DNA of 33,593 bases, from positions 1 through 33,593 of the forward strand of contig JABAZA010000037.1 of the NCBI GenBank assembly GCA_018608725.1, given 5' to 3'. Numbering within the stretch: the stretch's first letter is position 1; every line of letters starts with the position of its first letter. The notes below the pieces were generated by a model. It did not search any database, had not been told where the DNA came from, and saw only the letters and a list, made by a program, of their open reading frames with translations. Shown in pieces: positions 18,101 to 25,781 of this stretch. Position numbers and translations under genes: made by a program. Source of the stretch: Flavobacteriaceae bacterium (GTDB taxonomy: Bacteria; Bacteroidota; Bacteroidia; Flavobacteriales; Flavobacteriaceae).

Positions 18101-18760
18101 AAAGATGTTCACATGACCGATTTGATTTCAGGGCGTGAGACTTTGGAAGATATTCAGTTTATCGGAGCCGTTGGTGGCTTTAGTAATAGCGATGTGTTGG
18201 GTTCTGCCAAAGGATGGGCAGGTGCGTTCAAATACAATGAAAAAGCCAAAATAGCACTCAAAAAATTCTTTGACCGTCCAGATACACTTTCTGTTGGAAT
18301 ATGTAATGGATGTCAACTTTGGATGGAATTGGATTTAATCAATCCCGAACATTCCGAACATGGAAAAATGACTTACAACGATTCTCAAAAACACGAAAGT
18401 GCTTTTACATCGGTTACCATTCAAAAAAACAATTCAGTGATGCTATCATCGCTTGAAGGAAGTACATTGGGAGTTTGGATTTCACATGGGGAAGGCAAAT
18501 TTAAATTGCCATATGAGGAATCAAACTATAACATTGTTGGTAAGTATGCCTATAATGCGTATCCGCACAATCCAAATGGCTCTGATTTTAATACAGCCAT
18601 GATGTGTGATCGTACAGGGCGTCACTTGGTCACAATGCCTCATATTGAACGTTCGACGTTTCAATGGAATTGGGCACACTACCCTGAAAATAGATCCGAT
18701 TCTGTATCGCCTTGGTTAGAAGGGTTTGTTAATGCAAGACGTTGGTTAGAGTCTTTGTAA
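15101..18760 (+). CDS. purL: Phosphoribosylformylglycinamidine synthase, single-chain
   Basis: This 1219-residue enzyme catalyses the fourth step of purine synthesis, FGAR + glutamine + ATP to FGAM. It is the large fused form. The N-terminal PurS-like region comes first, then the first AIRS-like ATP-binding half with FSQVNSEHCRHKIFNG near residue 165 and KAETHNFPT near 245, then the second half. The C-terminal glutamine amidotransferase domain (about 970-1219) has REKGSNSERE at its start and catalytic C1068 in GICNGCQ, with the histidine and glutamate of the triad expected in 'MPHIERSTFQWNW'. It is slightly shorter than the E. coli enzyme but intact. It stands alone, with no other pur gene nearby. 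Confidence 0.96.
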   Translation: MIHFFGIPEIKVFAVQTVNDLTPETISKLQWLFGDQPKIELTTLNSNFVGPRAAMITPWSTNAVEITQNMGIEGIIRIEEFKAVEIDFSDFDPMISEKFEGLHQKSFDIDITPEPILAIHDISEYNQQEGLSLNEEEIEYLNHVSKKIGRPLTDSEVFGFSQVNSEHCRHKIFNGTFIIDGKEKPTSLFKLIKETSKQHPNSIVSAYKDNVAFIKGPVVEQFAPKSADKPDYYTKEDFESVISIKAETHNFPTTVEPFNGAATGSGGEIRDRLAGGKGSLPLAGTAVYMTSYSRLNENRPWEAGFKERDWLYQTPMDILIKASNGASDFGNKFGQPLICGSVLTFEHKEDAQRLGFDKVIMQAGGIGYGKADQALKDTPEKNDKIVILGGENYRIGMGGAAVSSADTGALSSGIELNAVQRSNPEMQKRAANAVRGMVESPHNFIVSIHDHGAGGHLNCLSELVEDTGGHIDLDQLPVGDPTLSNKELIGNESQERMGLVIAEKHIETLQKIADRERAPMYTVGKVTGDQRFVFESKSTGNTPMDFNLEDMFGSSPKTILEDQTIVRNYKSAAYDSNLFQTYLEDVLKLESVACKDWLTNKVDRCVGGKVAKQQCVGPLQLPLNNVGVMALDYSSQEGIATSIGHAPVAALIDPKAGSRAAITEALTNIIWAPLKDGLQSVSLSANWMWPCKNEGEDARLYSAVEAISEFAIDLGINVPTGKDSLSMKQKYPDGDVVSPGTVIITAAGNCNAISKVVEPLFKRNAGPIYYINISQDAFKLGGSAFGQILNTVGSETPNVQSASYVKTVFNTLQELIKNNKIVAGHDVASGGLITTLLELCFSDTHLGADLNLDTLEEADSIKLLFSENSGIVFQAKDASVAAELSKASIAFHELGTVTDQPVLNIKNATDHLTLNINKLRDVWYETSFLLDQKQTANGLAKKRFENYKNQPLHYKFPQQFTGKLPSINLENKPKAAIIREKGSNSEREMANAMYLAGFDVKDVHMTDLISGRETLEDIQFIGAVGGFSNSDVLGSAKGWAGAFKYNEKAKIALKKFFDRPDTLSVGICNGCQLWMELDLINPEHSEHGKMTYNDSQKHESAFTSVTIQKNNSVMLSSLEGSTLGVWISHGEGKFKLPYEESNYNIVGKYAYNAYPHNPNGSDFNTAMMCDRTGRHLVTMPHIERSTFQWNWAHYPENRSDSVSPWLEGFVNARRWLESL

Positions 18761-18783
18761 TAAGTAGTATATAATTTTGAAAA

Positions 18784-18795
18784 ATCAAATTTGAT
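18784..18795. repeat. 12-bp perfect palindrome upstream of acyl-CoA ligase gene
   Basis: ATCAAATTTGAT is self-complementary and lies 50 bases before the ligase ATG, just after a TAATTTTG (18772-18779) that fits TAnnTTTG. Its position suits an operator, but such AT-rich palindromes also arise by chance. Confidence 0.35.
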
Positions 18796-18845
18796 ACTCT
18801 TTTAAAAATTAGTACTTTGCATGCTCACAAACTTATTACAATCCG

Positions 18846-20621
18846 ATGAAACCAATTACTCGACTTTTTGACTTCGCACATTACCAATTAGAGACTCATA
18901 ATTTAGATGCCGCATTAATCTCAAAGAAAGATGGTGAATGGGTTAAAACGTCCTCAAAAGAGTATCTTAACAAAGCAAATGCACTCAGTAGAGCCTTGCT
19001 TAAAATGGGCGTTCAAAAGAATGATAAAATTGCTGTCATTTCAACAACCAACCGAACGGAATGGTGTATTGTAGATATTGGAGTACTTCAGGTGGGAGCG
19101 CAAAATATCCCTATTTATCCGACAATTTCTTCAGAGGATTATGAATATGTTTTAAATCACAGTGAAGCGGTCTATTGTTTTGTGTCTGATGAAGAAGTTT
19201 ATAATAAAGTACTTAAAGTAAAAGACAACACAAAACTGAAAAACGTTTTTAGTTTTGATGAAATTGAAGGCTGTGAAAATTACACTACATTATTTGAACT
19301 TGGTGCCGATGAAAGCACACAATCCGACGTTGAAACTCGAAAATCAGAAGTTGTCCCTTCCGATTTAGCAACCATTATTTATACTTCTGGAACCACTGGA
19401 AAGCCCAAAGGTGTTATGTTATCTCATTACAATGTGGTAGAAAATATTTTAGCAAGTATGCCACGCCTCCCTTTAATGGAAGGTACAACTCGAGTTCTTA
19501 GCTTTTTACCACTGTGTCATATTTTTGAACGGGTCTTAATTTACATTTATCAATATGCCGGAATCAGTGTGTATTTTGCTGAAAGCATCGAAAAAATTGG
19601 CGAAAATGCTCAGGAGATAAAACCCAACCTTATGAGTGTGGTACCCCGTTTATTAGAAAAAGTATTCAATAAAATAAACGCTAAAGGCAGCGAATTAACA
19701 GGAATTAAAAGAGGGTTGTTTTTCTGGGCTATTCGACTCGGAGAAAGATATGAACCCTACAAAGCCAATGGATTTTGGTATGAGTTTCAGTTAAAAATTG
19801 CCCGTAAATTAATTTTCAGTAAATGGAAAGCTGCATTGGGCGGAGAATTACACACCATGGTTTCGGGAAGTGCAGCCCTACATCCTCGTTTGGCTCGTAT
19901 TTTTTGTGCCTCGGGAATGATGATTATGGAAGGTTATGGCCTTACAGAAACGTCTCCGGTTGTTTCGGTAGGAATGCATGCTGATCATCATTTTAAAATT
20001 GGAACGGTTGGTAAACCCATTTCTAACGTGGAAGTGAAAATTGCAGAGGATGGCGAAATCCTCATCAAAGGTCCAAATGTGATGGTAGGGTATTTTAAAG
20101 ATCCTGAAAAAACTGCGGAAGTTATGACTGGCGATTATTTTCACACAGGAGATAAAGGTGAAATTGATGCGGATGGATTTCTTAAAATTACTGGACGTAA
20201 AAAGGAAATGTTTAAAACCTCTGGAGGGAAATATATTATTCCAACGCTTATCGAAAATGATCTAAAAGAATCTAATTTTATTGAACAAGTGATGGTAATT
20301 GGGGAAAACCAAAAAATGCCAGCTGCTTTAATTCAACTAAATTTTGAATTTGTTAAAGAATGGATCGATCGCAAAAAAATAGATGTAGAAGCCACACCAG
20401 AAGCAATTTGCGCTTCAGAAGTTATAATAAATCGCATCCAAAAAGAAGTCGATACATGCAATCAACGTTTTGGGAGTTGGGAACAAATCAAACGTTTTGA
20501 GCTCACTCCAGACGTGTGGTGTATTGAAGGAGGACACCTTACACCTACCATGAAAATGAAGCGTAGTGTCATTTTTGACCTCTATAAAGGTTTGGTCTCT
20601 AAAATATACTCCGACAGTTAA
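18846..20621 (+). CDS. Long-chain fatty acid--CoA ligase (AMP-forming)
   Basis: The 591-residue enzyme of the ANL adenylate-forming superfamily activates fatty acids through an acyl-AMP. The P-loop motif Y179-TSGTTGKPKG and the motif 'MIMEGYGLTETSPVVS' near residue 360 are present. So are 'GDYFHTGDKGEIDADGFLKITGRKKEMFKTSGGKYIIP' segments (hinge and A8 region) near 430-465. The length and the TSGGKYI segment point to the FadD15/long-chain group of Bacteroidetes. It is probably membrane-associated, feeding beta-oxidation or lipid remodelling. The 3' end faces the M23-like gene with an 11-base gap. No other beta-oxidation gene is adjacent. Confidence 0.92.
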   Translation: MKPITRLFDFAHYQLETHNLDAALISKKDGEWVKTSSKEYLNKANALSRALLKMGVQKNDKIAVISTTNRTEWCIVDIGVLQVGAQNIPIYPTISSEDYEYVLNHSEAVYCFVSDEEVYNKVLKVKDNTKLKNVFSFDEIEGCENYTTLFELGADESTQSDVETRKSEVVPSDLATIIYTSGTTGKPKGVMLSHYNVVENILASMPRLPLMEGTTRVLSFLPLCHIFERVLIYIYQYAGISVYFAESIEKIGENAQEIKPNLMSVVPRLLEKVFNKINAKGSELTGIKRGLFFWAIRLGERYEPYKANGFWYEFQLKIARKLIFSKWKAALGGELHTMVSGSAALHPRLARIFCASGMMIMEGYGLTETSPVVSVGMHADHHFKIGTVGKPISNVEVKIAEDGEILIKGPNVMVGYFKDPEKTAEVMTGDYFHTGDKGEIDADGFLKITGRKKEMFKTSGGKYIIPTLIENDLKESNFIEQVMVIGENQKMPAALIQLNFEFVKEWIDRKKIDVEATPEAICASEVIINRIQKEVDTCNQRFGSWEQIKRFELTPDVWCIEGGHLTPTMKMKRSVIFDLYKGLVSKIYSDS

Positions 20622-20632
20622 ATTTCAATTTC

Positions 20633-21316
20633 TTAACACAACTTCAAAACCAAATTTGGATCGGGGCAATTTGCACTATAAAATGCCAAATTATTTTGTG
20701 AACAAACACCAGGATAATCGCCTTCGTAATCTTCAATATCTTTCATAATTTGAAAGTGTAAATGCGGGGCATAATCGCCGTTTACAGTAGAATCACCTAA
20801 ATAACCAATGCATTGATTTTTAGTTATTTGAGTGTTTTTATTTAAATCTTTAATTGATGGCCTAGATAAATGACCGTAAAGGGTGTAAAACTCCACTGTA
20901 TCAATACAATGTTTTAAGACCAGTGTAGGTCCATAGTCTCCATAATTTGTATTGTCTTTGAAGCTATGCACTTCCCCATCAAATGCAGCAAGCACAGGGG
21001 TTTCAGCAGCGCACCACAAGTCCATACCTAAATGGATGTTACGGTTCTCTAATGTATTATTTGCATTAAAATGATCGCTTCGATTGTAGATGGATCGCGA
21101 TTCTAAATAGCCTCCAAAAGCAATGGATTTATTTCGACTTTGTAGGTATTGGTCAATGTAACCAATCCATGACTGAGAACAACTGACATCAAAATTCTGA
21201 AGGGCTTTATTATGCAATGATAAATCTATAGAAACATAGTCGCTAAAATCAATCAAAGGTGCAATGACTTTGATTGGGGCTTCTGATAACCTAAATAAAA
21301 AAGTATTAAAATCCAT
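20633..21316 (-). CDS. M23-family metallopeptidase-like protein without signal peptide
   Basis: The 227-residue protein has a complete M23 (lysostaphin-like) zinc site. H95 and D99 (IHLGMDLW) and H187 of H185-L-H187-F are predicted ligands, and H149 (YGHLS) is the probable catalytic histidine. The motif order and spacing fit peptidoglycan endopeptidases. The start at ATG 21316 is chosen because the longer frame begins at a GTG inside a candidate -7 element. With either start, no signal peptide or membrane helix is visible, which is odd for a wall enzyme. The first 90 residues form an unrecognised domain. It may be cytosolic or act on another substrate. Confidence 0.8.
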   Translation of the reverse strand: MDFNTFLFRLSEAPIKVIAPLIDFSDYVSIDLSLHNKALQNFDVSCSQSWIGYIDQYLQSRNKSIAFGGYLESRSIYNRSDHFNANNTLENRNIHLGMDLWCAAETPVLAAFDGEVHSFKDNTNYGDYGPTLVLKHCIDTVEFYTLYGHLSRPSIKDLNKNTQITKNQCIGYLGDSTVNGDYAPHLHFQIMKDIEDYEGDYPGVCSQNNLAFYSANCPDPNLVLKLC

Positions 21317-21351
21317 TTCATGAAAATTTGAACTAAAGATACGGACAATCA

Positions 21352-21359
21352 CAAAAATA
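21352..21359 (-). promoter_or_regulatory. Candidate -7 element for the M23-like gene
   Basis: On the minus strand TATTTTTG matches TAnnTTTG, 35 bases before the ATG at 21316. It overlaps the upstream GTG codon and so argues against that start. Confidence 0.4.
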
Positions 21360-21405
21360 ATCCCATTATAAAAAATTAGATTAATTTAGCGTTAATACTA
21401 AGCAT

Positions 21406-22497
21406 GTGGTCAAAAAGCAATTAAATAAAACAGCTCTTCAAGAAAAAAAAGGGGTTTCAAACCAAGAATCCACGAGCGAACATGCGATTTCTAATTTAAA
21501 AAAGAAACGTCAGAAACACCCCTCAGCTGCAGCATTACTCGAAGGAATCCTAAACGGAAATACGGCTGCACTCAGTCGTGGTATTACACTCATTGAAAGT
21601 CATAATATTGCACACAAAGCCAAAGCAAACAGACTGATTGAAAGCTGCTTAGGACATCAAAAGCCATCTGTTAGGATTGGGATCACAGGAGTTCCCGGAG
21701 TTGGGAAAAGTACGTTTATAGAAACGCTTGGCACCTATTTAACCACACTTGGAAAAAAGGTTGCAGTATTAGCGGTGGATCCTAGTAGCAGCCTCAGTAA
21801 AGGAAGTATTTTAGGAGATAAAACTCGTATGGATGGGTTGGTCAAAAATCCAAACGCATTTATTCGTCCTTCTGCAGCTGGTGATTCTTTGGGGGGTGTG
21901 GCACGTCACACACGTGAAGCTATTACGCTTTGTGAAACAGCAGGCTACGATGTAATTCTGATTGAAACCGTCGGAGTTGGACAAAGTGAAACAGCCGTAC
22001 ATAGTATGGTTGATTTTTTCTTATTACTAAAAATTGCTGGTGCTGGAGATGAACTTCAAGGAATCAAACGAGGAATTATTGAAATGGCAGATGCTATTAT
22101 TATCAATAAAGCCGATGGAGACAACCTAACGGCTGCTAAATTAGCAAAGGAGGAATTTAACCGTGCGCTTCACTTCTACCCTGCTAAAGCCTCTGGATGG
22201 ACGCCTAGAGTGGTCTTGTGTAGTGCAGCTGAAAACACAGGTATCGATACTGCTTGGAATTTAATTACCGACTGTATAGACCACACAAATAAAGTGGGCT
22301 ATTTCTCAAAAAAGCGCCAAGAGCAAAATACATTTTGGCTACTTCAATCCATTGAAAACCAGTTAAAAGATCAGTTCTTTCAAGATGAAACAATCGCTAA
22401 AGAATTAAAAATACAGCTCGAATTAATTGCTAAAAACAAACGCTCTCCTTTTGCCGCAGCTGAATATTTACTAAACCTTCACAAAACGGGTTTGTAA
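21406..22497 (+). CDS. meaB: Methylmalonyl-CoA mutase-associated GTPase MeaB
   Basis: This 363-residue G3E-type GTPase protects and reloads the B12 cofactor of methylmalonyl-CoA mutase. The Walker A motif GVPGVGKST is at 95-103. 'AVDPSSSLSKGSILGDKTRM' and 'IETVGVGQSE' (switch and Walker B) follow, and 'IINKADGDN' is the base-recognition NKxD motif. Only GTG at 21406 fits as a start: the frame is closed by TAA at 21382, and no in-frame ATG occurs before residue 140. An out-of-frame ATG sits two bases upstream and makes a 6-codon overlapping reading frame. No mutase subunit gene lies in this window. The 3' end overlaps the convergent PAP2 gene by 27 bases. Confidence 0.93.
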   Translation: MVKKQLNKTALQEKKGVSNQESTSEHAISNLKKKRQKHPSAAALLEGILNGNTAALSRGITLIESHNIAHKAKANRLIESCLGHQKPSVRIGITGVPGVGKSTFIETLGTYLTTLGKKVAVLAVDPSSSLSKGSILGDKTRMDGLVKNPNAFIRPSAAGDSLGGVARHTREAITLCETAGYDVILIETVGVGQSETAVHSMVDFFLLLKIAGAGDELQGIKRGIIEMADAIIINKADGDNLTAAKLAKEEFNRALHFYPAKASGWTPRVVLCSAAENTGIDTAWNLITDCIDHTNKVGYFSKKRQEQNTFWLLQSIENQLKDQFFQDETIAKELKIQLELIAKNKRSPFAAAEYLLNLHKTGL

Positions 22498-23034
22498 ACG
22501 AGTGAAAATGTTGTAAAACAAATAGCCTGCGAATGCTCCAAAAGATAAACCGCATAAAATATCTAAAGGGTAATGAAGCCCTAAGTATATGCGACTGTAA
22601 GCCACAACAACACTCCAAACAATCATATAATAAATCACGTTTTTATAAATAGGTCGCAACATTAAACCTGTAAAAATTGCCGTTGCCATGGAATTGGAGG
22701 AATGTCCAGAGAAAAATCCAAAGCCCCAACACTCCCCTTGTCGGATGTATTCCAACACCCCTTCTTGGGCGCATGGACGAAGGCGTTCAAAAGTAAATTT
22801 AAATAGGTTTGTAATCTGGTCTGTAAATAAGATCATCCCAGCGATTGTAAGAACTAAAATGACAACCGCTTTAACTGTTAAACGTTTAGCCATCAGATAA
22901 ATCAAAACGAGATATAACGGAATAAATGTCAACTTATTAGTCACCACCACCCAAAACCCATCCCAGGAAGGGGTTCCTAAATTATTAAGATAAAGGAATA
23001 GTGAACGGTCAAATTCTAAAAGTTGATCTAACAT
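22471..23034 (-). CDS. PAP2-family membrane phosphatase
   Basis: The 187-residue integral membrane protein has about five helices. All three PAP2 phosphatase motifs are present: K79-x6-R86-P87, then S109-G110-H111, then S147-R148-x5-H154-x3-D158. H111 and H154 are the expected catalytic pair. Members dephosphorylate undecaprenyl diphosphate, phosphatidylglycerol phosphate or lipid A; the extended 'RPCAQEGVLEYIRQGECWGFGFFSGH' loop with two cysteines is seen in flavobacterial undecaprenyl-diphosphatase-like proteins. It is the last gene of a minus-strand trio, 2 bases after a small acidic protein gene, and overlaps meaB. Confidence 0.9.
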   Translation of the reverse strand: MLDQLLEFDRSLFLYLNNLGTPSWDGFWVVVTNKLTFIPLYLVLIYLMAKRLTVKAVVILVLTIAGMILFTDQITNLFKFTFERLRPCAQEGVLEYIRQGECWGFGFFSGHSSNSMATAIFTGLMLRPIYKNVIYYMIVWSVVVAYSRIYLGLHYPLDILCGLSFGAFAGYLFYNIFTRLQTRFVKV

Positions 23035-23036
23035 AA

Positions 23037-23264
23037 TTAATTGTCGTAAGTTGAAACTTCTGAGTCATAAAACGCAGTAGCTTCCTTAATAGCAGTTTCT
23101 GTTTCCGAAAGTAATTCTTCTTCATCTTGCTTATCAAAGTCTTCTAACCACTCCACCTCGTCCGTTTCTAAATTGATGATAAAACGTGGAAATTCCGTGT
23201 GTATCACATAAATTGCTGTTGGAAATTGAGTATTATCTCCGAGTATAAATTTTGGTAATTCCAT
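23037..23264 (-). CDS. Small acidic conserved hypothetical protein
   Basis: The 75-residue protein has no signal peptide and no membrane helix. The first half alternates hydrophobic residues (FPTAIYVIHTEFPRFIINLETDEVEWL), suggesting a small beta-sheet. The second half is a strongly acidic helix (EDFDKQDEEELLSETETAIKEATAFY). I do not recognise a named family. It sits 1 base after the MATE stop and 2 bases before the PAP2 start, so it is almost certainly translated as part of that operon. Confidence 0.75.
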   Translation of the reverse strand: MELPKFILGDNTQFPTAIYVIHTEFPRFIINLETDEVEWLEDFDKQDEEELLSETETAIKEATAFYDSEVSTYDN

Positions 23265-23265
23265 G

Positions 23266-24642
23266 TTAGTTGTTATGAGTTTGTATTAAACGGTTTGTTA
23301 GATATATAAATCGAAGATATAAAAAAATTGAAGCCGACCCTAATCCTACCAAAAGTCCAATCCAGATACCTGTACTTCCATATACGTCTTCCTTTCCAAG
23401 ATAATAACTCGTCGGAAAGCCAATGACCCAATACGATATAAAAGTCAACAAGGTTGGGATTTTTACATCTTGCAAGCCTCGCAACGCACCTAAAAACACC
23501 ACTTGAGTACTGTCGCTCAGTTGGAAAAGTGCCGCCACTAATAATAGTTTTGAAGCGATTGCGACCACTTCCTGATTGTCTAAATAGTTGTTTACATCTT
23601 TTAAATCCAGATATAGCGCTGGAAACTGCTTATGAAACACCAAGAAAAGAACTGCAAATACAGATGCGAATAGAATCCCCATCAAAAATATGGATTTGGC
23701 TATACGTTGAAGTTCCACATAGTTTTTCAATCCTTTTTGGTTTCCAACACGAATCATAGCAGTGACGCTTAACCCAATGGCGATCATAAAGGTCATAGAG
23801 GATAAATTCAATGCAATTTGGTTGGCTGCTTGTGCATTTTTACCCAAGGCACCACTCAACCATATTGCAGCCGTAAAAATAGCAACTTCAAATAACATTT
23901 GAAGGGCGCTTGGCAACCCTAGATTCATTATTTTTTTAAGCATATAACTATCCAAAACAAATAGTTTTATTTGGGTTACAAATGCTTGTGCTTTTTTATT
24001 GTTTTTGAGTAAAATCCAGATTAAAACGATCATGGCAACTCGAGAGATTAAAGTGCCAATGCCGGCGCCAACAATGCCCATTTTTGGAAATCCGAACGTT
24101 CCAAATATCAACAAATAATTTAATCCAACATTTAAAATATTAGCAATAAGGGTCGCATACATGGCGTGTTTTGTTAATGACAAACCATCGCTAAATTGTT
24201 TAAACCCCTGAAAAATAATTAGTGGAATTAATGATATCGCAACAATATTCAAATAAGGCATTGCTAAAATCACGACTTCTTCGGGTTGTTTCATGAAATA
24301 CATAAGCGGTTTGGCCAGTAAAATCATTCCGTACAACAAAAGACTCAAAATGATGCATAAAAACAAGCCATGCTTAAACGCTGACTTTCCTTTTTTAAAG
24401 TCGTTTTCAGAATCGGCCTCCGCAACCAGAGGGGTAATTGCCGTAGAAAAACCAATCCCAAACGCCATTGCTACAAAGAAAAAGCTATTTCCAAGTGAAA
24501 CTGCTGCCAATTCCGCAGCCCCTAATTGCCCTACCATGACGTTATCTACAAATCCAACAAACGTATGGCCAAGCATGCCCAAAATTACGGGGGCCGCTAA
24601 CTTCCAATTGTATCTAAATTCTTTTGTTAAATGTGCAAACAT
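23266..24642 (-). CDS. MATE-family multidrug efflux transporter (NorM-like)
   Basis: The 458-residue polytopic protein has 12 predicted helices in two homologous halves. The first half begins 'LAAPVILGMLGHTFVGFVDNVMVGQLGAAELAAVSLGNSF', the MATE signature. The second begins near residue 240 with 'GLPSALQMLFEVAIFTAAIWLSGALG'. It should export cationic drugs or metabolites against a sodium or proton gradient. It is the first gene of a trio with the small acidic protein and the PAP2 phosphatase. An intrinsic terminator ends only about 17 bases upstream of its ATG, leaving little room for its own promoter. Confidence 0.92.
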   Translation of the reverse strand: MFAHLTKEFRYNWKLAAPVILGMLGHTFVGFVDNVMVGQLGAAELAAVSLGNSFFFVAMAFGIGFSTAITPLVAEADSENDFKKGKSAFKHGLFLCIILSLLLYGMILLAKPLMYFMKQPEEVVILAMPYLNIVAISLIPLIIFQGFKQFSDGLSLTKHAMYATLIANILNVGLNYLLIFGTFGFPKMGIVGAGIGTLISRVAMIVLIWILLKNNKKAQAFVTQIKLFVLDSYMLKKIMNLGLPSALQMLFEVAIFTAAIWLSGALGKNAQAANQIALNLSSMTFMIAIGLSVTAMIRVGNQKGLKNYVELQRIAKSIFLMGILFASVFAVLFLVFHKQFPALYLDLKDVNNYLDNQEVVAIASKLLLVAALFQLSDSTQVVFLGALRGLQDVKIPTLLTFISYWVIGFPTSYYLGKEDVYGSTGIWIGLLVGLGSASIFLYLRFIYLTNRLIQTHNN

Positions 24643-24658
24643 TCTAAAATAGGGTGTT

Positions 24659-24687
24659 AAAAAAAGCAGCTCTTAGCTGCTTTTTTT
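24659..24687 (-). terminator. Intrinsic (bidirectional) terminator after the DUF5606 gene
   Basis: A 13-bp stem pairs A7GCAGCT (24659-24671) with AGCTGCT7 (24675-24687) around the loop CTT. T-runs exist on both strands. It begins right at the DUF5606 stop codon and precedes the MATE operon. Confidence 0.8.
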
Positions 24688-25106
24688 TATTCTTCTTCTT
24701 CTGAACTAGAAGCTTCGGATTTAAAATCGAGTAGCTGATGCTCCGTTAATAAATTGTACCAATTTAAAATCTTTTTGATGTCACTCGGGTACACACGGTC
24801 TTCATCGTAATCAGGAAGTACCGAGAAAAAATAAGCTTCTAAATCGTCTTTTGAGGCTTTATGACTGGTGCTGGTTTGAGCGCCTTTTTCTTTTTCAAAA
24901 ATCTTGAATAAGACATCTTTTAATGGCAATTCTTCACCAAGTGTATAGATTGCTATTTCACTTAATAAACTCACATTATTGCTAATGCTGACTGAAATTC
25001 GTTTTTGATCTAGTAAAGATTCTGCGATAAACCCACCACGAGATTGGGTGATTAATTTATATAAGCCTGGTTTTTTAGAAATGGCTAAAATTTTATCTAA
25101 CTCCAT
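24687..25106 (-). CDS. DUF5606 domain-containing protein
   Basis: The 139-residue soluble protein starts MELDKILAISKKPGLYKLITQSRGGFIAE, the recognisable opening of DUF5606 proteins, which are restricted to Bacteroidetes. A helical region with 'DLEAYFFSVLPDYDEDRVYPSDIKKILNWYNLL' follows, and an acidic tail ends EASSSEEEE. The function is unknown. The gene lies 20 bases downstream of def, and the order ruvX-def-DUF5606 is recurrent in flavobacteria, so an operon is likely. A strong terminator overlaps its stop codon. Confidence 0.87.
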   Translation of the reverse strand: MELDKILAISKKPGLYKLITQSRGGFIAESLLDQKRISVSISNNVSLLSEIAIYTLGEELPLKDVLFKIFEKEKGAQTSTSHKASKDDLEAYFFSVLPDYDEDRVYPSDIKKILNWYNLLTEHQLLDFKSEASSSEEEE

Positions 25107-25126
25107 TGATTGATATTATTATTGAT

Positions 25127-25720
25127 TTAAGATCGTTTTTTTGAACTATTTGGAAATCGCATACGGTAATCTACATTCGTTTTTCCTTTAGAAATATTGG
25201 TCAATTTTCCTTTTAACAAACGTTTTTTTAGAGACGATACTTTATCTGTAAACAACACACCTTCTATATGATCATATTCATGTTGAATCACTCTCGCAAT
25301 TAGGCCTTCAAATTCTTCAATATGTGTTTTAAAATCTTCGTCTTGATATTCAATTTTAATTTTTGGACATCTAGATACATCTTCGCGTACATTAGGAATG
25401 CTTAAACATCCTTCGTTAAAATTCCACTCTTCTCCTGATTCTTCAAGGATTTTGGCATTTATAAAGGTGCGTTTAAACGCATTTAATTCCGCTTGTTCTT
25501 CTGGAGTGTAGCTGTCATCATCTGAAAAAGGAGCTGTATCTACTAAAAACAAGCGTATTGAAAGTCCAACCTGTGGTGCAGCCAAGCCAACGCCATGAGC
25601 GCCATACATAGTCTCGTACATATTGGCAATAATTTGCTCTAAGTTCGGATAGTCTTTAGAGATTTCAGTTGCTCTTTTTTTAAGAACTGGATCTCCATAG
25701 GCCACAATTGGTAAAATCAT
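25127..25720 (-). CDS. def: Peptide deformylase
   Basis: This 197-residue metallo-hydrolase removes the formyl group from nascent proteins at the ribosome exit. The three motifs are intact: G43-VGLAAPQ (residues 43-50), E103-G-C105-L-S, and Q146-H147-E148-Y-D-H151. C105, H147 and H151 hold the metal, and E148 is catalytic. An insertion at about residues 63-82 (PFSDDDSYTPEEQAEL) between strands is typical of Bacteroidetes deformylases. It is preceded 61 bases away by ruvX on the same strand and has its own candidate -7 element. Confidence 0.96.
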   Translation of the reverse strand: MILPIVAYGDPVLKKRATEISKDYPNLEQIIANMYETMYGAHGVGLAAPQVGLSIRLFLVDTAPFSDDDSYTPEEQAELNAFKRTFINAKILEESGEEWNFNEGCLSIPNVREDVSRCPKIKIEYQDEDFKTHIEEFEGLIARVIQHEYDHIEGVLFTDKVSSLKKRLLKGKLTNISKGKTNVDYRMRFPNSSKKRS

Positions 25721-25739
25721 ATTACTAAATATAAGGGCT

Positions 25740-25747
25740 CAAAAATA
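25740..25747 (-). promoter_or_regulatory. Candidate -7 element for def
   Basis: On the minus strand TATTTTTG matches TAnnTTTG, 19 bases upstream of the def ATG at 25720. Confidence 0.35.
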
Positions 25748-25781
25748 CAATTTTTGGGATTATAAAATAATACTTCTATAA

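Noticed and set aside
15101-18760. Possible frameshift or split of purL into purS/purQ/purL pieces
   Set aside because: The frame is continuous and all domains, including the glutaminase cysteine, are present in one chain.
23454-24652. Two plus-strand frames of 101 and 119 codons opposite the MATE gene
   Set aside because: Both are antisense to the MATE coding sequence and carry no domain or signal; the MATE frame explains the region fully.
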